This document shows positions 58,443-64,000 of a stretch of 64,000 bases of DNA, piece by piece. The position numbers and the translations under genes are program-made. Position 1 is the first letter of the stretch, and every line of letters begins with the position of its first letter. The notes under the pieces were generated by a model. That model saw nothing but the letters and a program-made list of their open reading frames with translations, made no database searches and was not told the DNA's origin. Origin of the DNA: Gonatopus flavifemur (Eukaryota > Arthropoda > Insecta > Hymenoptera > Dryinidae); the NCBI GenBank assembly GCA_018340375.1, contig JAFFJZ010000048.1:1674001-1738000 (forward strand). Direction: 5' to 3'.

Positions 58443-58700
58443 AAAATTTATATCAAAATAAGAGTATCCCTCTTATTTTGGTGCAACTTCTCCTCTGATA
58501 TATTGTATCAAAAGTATGCCTATCCATTTGAGAGGATTGGCCTTTGTGGTGGAAGAATTTTCATTTGTTCGTTATTCATTTGTTCAAAATCGTAGAGGGA
58601 TATTCTCAATTGAAGAAGAAAACAAAAGTGGAATATCTTTTTTGGTTGAGAGGGATTTTTCCTCTCATTTCCAGATGACTTTTTTTTGGGTGCAAGGTTT
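58443..58700. repeat. Dispersed repeat, long copy
   Basis: Long version of 22796-22970, with about 80 extra bases ('ttggtgcaacttctcc' to 'gtggtggaagaatt'). It looks like a non-coding transposon fragment even though both copies share a similar open frame. Confidence 0.65.
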
Positions 58701-59005
58701 TTTACACTACTCATTTATTGTGCCTTTAGGCACGGAATGAAGTTTCTTCCAGTAAGAAATAGCATTGTAGAAATTATTTATACTGGCTGAAACATAACTG
58801 TTCAACAAAAAATTGGCCAAACGATCTTCAACGTAGCAATTTTAAAAACCATCTGAAAGTGGCCAACCAAAAATTTTGGTTCATTATATTGTATTTGCTG
58901 CATATAAAGTTACACTACACATCATATATGATCGGATAGACACATTTTGGATCTGGTCATATATGATTACATTTTCTTCCTCCGGAAACAAATGAATATA
59001 TGCGC

Positions 59006-59190
59006 ATTGTAAAAAAAAAACTGAAAATTTACTGTGCACCTGGACTGGAAATTTCCAGTGTTAGTACTGAAATATGAATATTCCAGTACATGTTATTACA
59101 AAGATATTTTGTTGGTACGGTACTGAAAATTTACTAAGCATAACTGAAAATTCAGTCTTTTTACTGGAATTTCCAAGTTTGTGATTGTGT
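59006..59190. mobile_element. Truncated copy of the 31841 element
   Basis: 'cattgtaaaaaaaaaactga' and then the first 180 bp of 31841-32943 with about 10 percent change, ending abruptly near 59190. Confidence 0.75.
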
Positions 59191-59805
59191 ACACGTCCCT
59201 TCCGTTGGGAATCCCATAACGACAAAGCCGAATGTAACATATATAGGAATTTGTCGCTAATTTGTTACCGCAGTTGAAATTTTTTCGCTCCGCTGGAACC
59301 CGCAAAAATCGAGACTTTTCTAACCGAAGTCTTCCGCTGGAAAGCCCAAAGTGATGAATTGAGGGAGATTTGTTGAAATTACCATAGGAATTTGTCGCTG
59401 AAATTTGACCCCAATATTGTTGACCCAGTCATTTTCGAGAAAAACAAGCATAACTAAAATTGGAGTGGTGAATACGTCACAGACAAGTATAAAGGCAAGT
59501 GGCACAGGAAGAATCAATTTATTGCTTCCTAGATTAATACACATAATCGTAAGATGGGAGTGGAAATGCGGAAAAAAACCCTGTAACATACTTGTACCAT
59601 GGATGTAACAAACTTATGGGGAGGATGATCGCGCGGATTAGAAGAATCAGATGCGGACTGAAATGTACACGATCGATTATTACCTCGATCGACTTGGCCT
59701 GACTGATACGAGATTAGGTTTCTGGATCATAAGAAAACGTTTCGGAGTAGATGAGGGTGGAGAGAAGTGGAAAATAATGACGAACGAGAGATGAAATGGA
59801 TGATT
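59191..59805. other. Unassigned sequence with a short direct repeat
   Basis: 'ataggaatttgtcgct' occurs near 59243 and 59388, each within a similar context, so an old tandem unit of about 145 bp is likely. The 89-codon - strand frame (59320-59589) overlaps this repeat and has no domain. Confidence 0.35.
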
Positions 59806-59807
59806 CC

Positions 59808-60187
59808 TACATTGTAAAGAGTGAATGTGGAATTTTCACCCAGATTTCGTGGGAGCGAAAATCCCCCACGTGGGATGAATTTAATTCCTCCACGTGGGGG
59901 ATTTTTGCTGCCACCGAACTTGCGGGAAAACTTCACTTACTTTTTACCAGGGGGCATAAACTCAAATGAACAATTTTTAGACTGATTTTAGCGCCCCCGA
60001 GGGGAGAGGTACTCGAACTAATTTCACATCAATGCACTAATACTGTTTGAAAAACTTTGAGGATTCGTTGAGCATTTGTGTTAGTGTATCCATGTGAAAT
60101 TAGTTCCAAAACCCTTTCCCTTGGCGGCGCTGAAGTTTTTTCTAAAAGTTCTCCTATTGAGTTTATGCCTCCTGCTTTTTACAGTGT
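59808..60187. mobile_element. Composite of two foldbacks within CATTGTAAA..TTTACAGTG ends
   Basis: 59812-59943 has arms 'gggagcgaaaatcccccacg' and the complement 'cgtgggggatttttgc'. 59950-60175 has arms 'gggggcataaactcaaatg' and the complement. The outer left 'cattgtaaagagtga' and right 'ctttttacagtg' may bracket both. Confidence 0.6.
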
Positions 60188-60541
60188 ACCAAGGCGGGCC
60201 GACTAAATGTATATAATTGTGACTGCTGAGAAAACATGAGCTGTTACAGAAAGATGGTCAAGGTAACTATGAGGAGAAAGAGGGATTCTTTTTTTTTTTA
60301 ATTTTCTGTATCCGTGAATTCTTCTTCTGTATGGAAATTCTTACTATGTTTCTGGGCTCTTTGACTGACTAGGCATCGAACTAACTGAATCCGATGATCA
60401 GCGGAATATTCCAAGAAAAAATCAGCGGGCGATAAAATCCAGGATAATTAGAAGTCCAACATCCTGGATGATATGTAACCTCTATGCAGGTTTTTTAGGT
60501 CTCAGCTGGAATTCCGCACAATATTCTCTGGCTTTGTGGTT

Positions 60542-60813
60542 CTCTCTAAAATCTTTGGAGTGAGATTTCACTCTTTAGCCAGCCAGAAGTGAGCCAGTCG
60601 AATTTTCGAGTGAAATTTCCACTCTTTTAGAGTGATATTCTAAGATTTGAGGTTAGAAACTCATAACCACTCCGATGCTTAAGTGAATTTTTCACTCTAA
60701 AAGAGTGAGAGGTCACTTGAAACGAGTGAAAATTCCACTCGAAGCGGACAGGCTCACTTCTGACACTTAGTGGAGTGAAACGTGCGATTTTTCACTCTTC
60801 CAGATTTAGAGAG
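60542..60813. mobile_element. 272-bp CTCTCTAAA MITE, TT target site
   Basis: CTCTCTAAAATCTTTGG .. CAGATTTAGAGAG, TT on both sides. Same length as, and inverted relative to, 27572-27843. Inserted in the 174-bp array. Confidence 0.85.
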
Positions 60814-61046
60814 TTGATCAAAGGTTGAATCAGTAGGAACCGGTGGGGAACAAAATATTCCATCGAAAATCACTGAGTGACAAAATCGAGAATCATTAGA
60901 AATCCGAAATCGTGGGTAAGAAGTCGATTGAACGTGGGCTTTCTTGGTCTCTAATCGAATTTCTCCTTTTATTTTTGGCCTTGTGGTTGATGAGGCTTCG
61001 AATGAATAGGAACTGATAAGCGACAAAATATTGCATTGACAATCAC

Positions 61047-61352
61047 TAGGGGTGTGCGAGTAGTGACTTTTTCGAGTCGAGTGCTCGAAAATTTTTCGAG
61101 TATCTGGTAGATTTTCGAGTACTCGAAAAGTATATATTATATATATGAATATCAATATAATCTATATGTGATAGTGGATAACGATGCCTTATGTTCTCCA
61201 AGAATATTCTACCCTTTGCAAATGATGATTCATGATGATTCTAAGAAAATCGACAAATTACTCGAAGATTATCGAGTAACTCGAGAATTTCGAGTAGTAC
61301 AGAACACTCGACTCGAGAATACTCGACAATTTCGAGTACTCGCACACACCTG
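61047..61352. mobile_element. hAT-type MITE with perfect 8-bp target duplication
   Basis: 306 bp, TAGGGGTGTGCGAGTA .. TACTCGCACACACCTG, flanked by ACAATCAC at 61039-61046 and 61353-61360. The arms are filled with 'tcgagta' / 'tactcga' motifs. Removing it rejoins 'aatcac' and 'tgagcgac' of the array unit. Confidence 0.92.
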
Positions 61353-61400
61353 ACAATCACTGAGCGACAAACCAAGAGTGCTGAGAAATCGTACATCCTT

Positions 61401-61601
61401 CTCTCTAAAACTGAATCAGTGGAATTCCACTGGATTACAGTGATAAGTATACCACTGCGAACCAGTGCATATACACTGCGAATCAGTGAATATTCACTGA
61501 TTTTCATAGTGAAATGTGACTAATTGTGATCAGTGAAAATAACATCCAACTGCGGAATCAGTTACTATCCACTGAGATTCCACTGATTCAGATTTAGAGA
61601 G
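61401..61601. mobile_element. 201-bp CTCTCTAAA MITE with a different core, TT target site
   Basis: CTCTCTAAAACTGAATCAG .. CTGATTCAGATTTAGAGAG with TT at both sides. The core is repeated 'cactg' / 'cagtg' words, unlike the 272-bp members. Confidence 0.8.
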
Positions 61602-61957
61602 TTGGTAATATTAAACTTCCATGTGGGCTTTCTGGGTCTCTGCTGGGATTTCTGACTATATTCTGGAGCTTCGTGGTTGATTAGACTTCCTATCAGTAGA
61701 AAACGATCAGCGACAAAGTATTCCATGGAAAATCACCGGGTGACAAAATCGAAGATCATTAGAAATCCGAAATCGTAGGTAAGGGGTCGATTCAACGTGG
61801 GCTTTCTAGGTCTGTAATGGAATTTTTCACCATATTATTGGGCATTGTGGTTAATGAGGCGTCTAATTAACCGGAACTGATCAGCGACAAAATAATCCAT
61901 CAAAAATCACTGAGCGACAAAATCAAGAGGGATTAGAAATCGTGCACCCTTGGTCAA

Positions 61958-63017
61958 TTATTCATCGATATTCACTTTATTTCCTTCGAAGTAATCTCCA
62001 TCGCAAGCAATACACATATTCCAACGCTTCTTCCAATCTTCAAAACATTTTGCATGGGCCGATTTCGGAATCGCCTTCAGTTCCTTCCGCGAATTGTACT
62101 TCATTGCCTCAATCGTCTCAAAACGCTTTCCGCGAAGTGGTAACTTGAGTCGTGGGAATAGGAAAAAATCACAAGGAGCCATATCAGGTGAATACGGAGC
62201 TTGAGGAACGGTATGAACAATGTTTTTAGTCAAATAATCGCGTACAAAATGAGATGTGTGCCGGTGCTTTATCGTGATGAAGAAACCACGAGTTATCTCT
62301 CCACAAGTCTGGTCTCTTGCGATGAATGTTTTCCCTCAAACGCTTCAATACGCTCACGTAATATTCCTTATTCACTGTCTGACCTGGTGGGAGGAATTCG
62401 GAGTGGACCACACCACGGCAATCAAAGAAAACAGTTAACAAAACCTTGATTTTAGATAGACTCTGTCGCGGCTTTTTAGGTTTTGACTCGTCTGAAAAGC
62501 GCCATTCCGATGATCGTTGGTTACTTTCGATGTCATATTCATAGACCCATGTTTCGTCACCGGTAATGATGCCTTCGATAACATTTTGGCCCAAAGAAAG
62601 CATTTCTTTAGCAACATCAATGCGATGCTGTTTCTGCAACAAATTCAACACTCTCGGCACAAGCCGTGCTTCAACTCGTCTCATGGCTAAAATATTGTGC
62701 ATAACGTTCTGCACCGATCCGAACGAGACACCAAGATCGGATGCTATCTCCCTAATGCTCACACGACGATTTGCGAGGACGATTTCTTGAATTTTATCAA
62801 TATTTTCGTCAGTGATACTGGTGGATGGTCGACCGGAATGGGACAAATCATCAACCACAATACGACCCGCTTTAAACTCTTTGTACCACTCGTACGCTTG
62901 TGTTTTCGACATCGTCTAGTCCCCGTAGGTTTCTGTTAACATCTTCAACCCTTCCGCACATGAAATTTTGTTGAAAACACAAAATTTTAGACAAACTCTT
63001 TGCTCAACCAAATTCGT
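61958..63017 (-). pseudogene. Third mariner transposase, broken by a stop and a frameshift
   Basis: Reading on -, the frame begins NLVEQRVCLKFCVFNK near 63014; the expected ATG at 63017 is ACG. It passes KMLTETYGD and hits TAG at 62918-62916, where relatives have Glu, then TMSKTQAYEWYKEFKAG. The catalytic core has the Asp in ITGDETWVYEYD, in FLHHDKAPAH, and in YSPDMAPCDFFLF. Between the last two the frame shifts near 62245, in a run of four T; beyond it the correct frame gives VRDYLTKNIVHTVPQ. It ends DGDYFEGNK.. at 61958. It is a different mariner lineage from the other two. The terminal repeats were not identified. Confidence 0.88.
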
Positions 63018-64000
63018 AATTGCGAAATTCGCAGAACACAACAAACACTGACTCGTTTACAAGGCAAGACGCACTAACTTCTGACGAATGAGGCGTAAAC
63101 AGACATTTGAGCGCTAAATAACAGATGGAATAACATGGAAAACAAAAGATTCCGACAATATCTCAAGCGCGCTTTGTTTGAATAGAGAATTCCGGGTACT
63201 TTTTGATCAGAAGGTATGTGTTGGTGGCTGTAGTATTGCCCTCTACAGCTTCAGATAGCGAACATGTTGGCTTGGGTGCCCTGATTAGAACCACTTCATA
63301 AAGGGGAGGTTCTCATAAAAAAATATACTAATTGACAATCGATTTCAACAAATTCTGCCAACATCATTGCTTTCGTTAGTCTTACGAATCAGACTGTGCA
63401 AGGTTTATTTCGATATATCGAAATATGAGATACTTTGAACGAGTTCAATGTTGGGAAACATCGGTTTTTGGGTAAAAAGATTGGTGGTTTCAATTTTTTT
63501 TTACTCGAAAATTGAGGCTATGGATGCCTCAATAACACACGGAAAACATAATTTAGCTGCAGCAGCTAAGTAACTAGCACTCAACTTTTTTTTCTCGAGT
63601 CGCTATACCGCGGAAAAGTTGCGATTTGGAATGACCAAAAATATTTCAAAAAAATCAATAAAAAATATCGATGTCTTCCGGTCGCGCAAAGCCCCCAAAG
63701 TTCATGAAAATAGGTAAAATCCACTATTTCACGTGAATTTTCGAAATAAGTAGAGATATTATGATTCGAACGCTATAGCTGTAATTAATCAATGATGAAA
63801 TCATCGTGAACAATTGTGAAAAATCAACGAAATCATTCAATGCATTCAGTTTACCTATTAGCATGAAATTCATGCGGAATATTGAGGAAGCAAGTGCGTG
63901 CGTGCACTGAAAAAAACAATGTAGCTGAATTTGAGTCCGAGTCCATTCTGTAGTTACTGTAACTGTATTATGACCATAAAAATGTGCAATAGATATGACC
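63018..64000. other. Right end of the window, with the start of another MITE
   Basis: 63018-63215 is the likely 5' flank and end of the mariner. 'cacacggaaaacat' at 63537 and 'cactgaaaaaaac' at 63906 are left ends of CACTG-type MITEs; the second runs out of the window. No mrj exon is recognised here. Confidence 0.4.

Larger units (their letters stand above)
60361..61957. repeat. Tandem repeat array, about 174-bp unit, pierced by MITEs
   Basis: Once the inserted MITEs are ignored, the same order recurs about five times: 'gtggttgatgaggc', 'aactgatcagcgacaaa', 'tattccatcgaaaatcac', 'tgagcgacaaaatcgag', 'aaatcgtgggtaag', 'cgtgggctttctaggtct'. Two undisturbed starts are 61673 and 61847. The array ends where the third mariner begins. 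Confidence 0.8.

Noticed and set aside
60754..61155. 133-codon frame on -
   Set aside because: It is a shadow crossing a MITE end, array units and part of the hAT-type MITE.
60361..61957. Repeats of about 174 bp, considered as exon duplication in a gene
   Set aside because: No shared open frame across units; they look like satellite DNA.
57037..64000. Remaining mrj exons
   Set aside because: I looked for the rest of the G/F and Ser-rich regions on + and saw nothing convincing; they are probably beyond the window.

Overview
This window is from a eukaryotic, AT-rich nuclear genome, almost certainly an insect. Hymenoptera is a guess from the overall look, not proven. The reasons are conserved animal genes with GT-AG introns, mariner transposases, and a very high density of short inverted-repeat elements. 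Only three host genes are recognisable. On + are the last exons of the chromatin remodeller Mi-2/CHD4 (2203-3132). On - is a complete, intronless prefoldin subunit 1 (6810-7190), convergent with Mi-2. On + are three coding exons of mrj, a DnaJ co-chaperone of the DNAJB6 type (45672-45736, 48053-48162, 56926-57036), which is not finished at the window end.

Layout. 1-2202 is probably a Mi-2 intron; it holds an inverted array of 121-bp repeats and one MITE. 2203 to about 4.5 kb is the Mi-2 3' end. A TA-flanked MITE at 6292-6716 lies just 3' of prefoldin and contains the nearest canonical poly(A) signal. 7.3-12.95 kb is a chain of foldback elements. 13.1-13.53 kb looks like a promoter with a non-coding first exon. 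14.8-18.0 kb is a nest of palindromic elements. 21.9-22.8 kb is a 31-bp minisatellite that switches strand. 23-45.6 kb has no recognisable exon and many MITEs, including long nested stacks at 41.3-43.0 and 43.5-44.5 kb, plus tRNA-like SINE modules.

The mrj introns (45.7-56.9 kb) contain a hAT-type MITE with a perfect 8-bp target duplication, an old mauritiana-type mariner split by a younger mariner, and a near-intact mariner with a single stop codon. 60.4-63.0 kb is a roughly 174-bp tandem repeat array pierced by three MITEs and bordered by a third, broken mariner.

I found no CRISPR, operon, canonical tRNA or rRNA gene, and no clear new protein system. The unusual content is structural: repeated long hairpins, strand-switching satellites, nested transposons with readable target duplications, and TE sequence placed to affect host transcript ends and introns. 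Positions were read by eye, so MITE ends without a stated target duplication may be off by a few bases.
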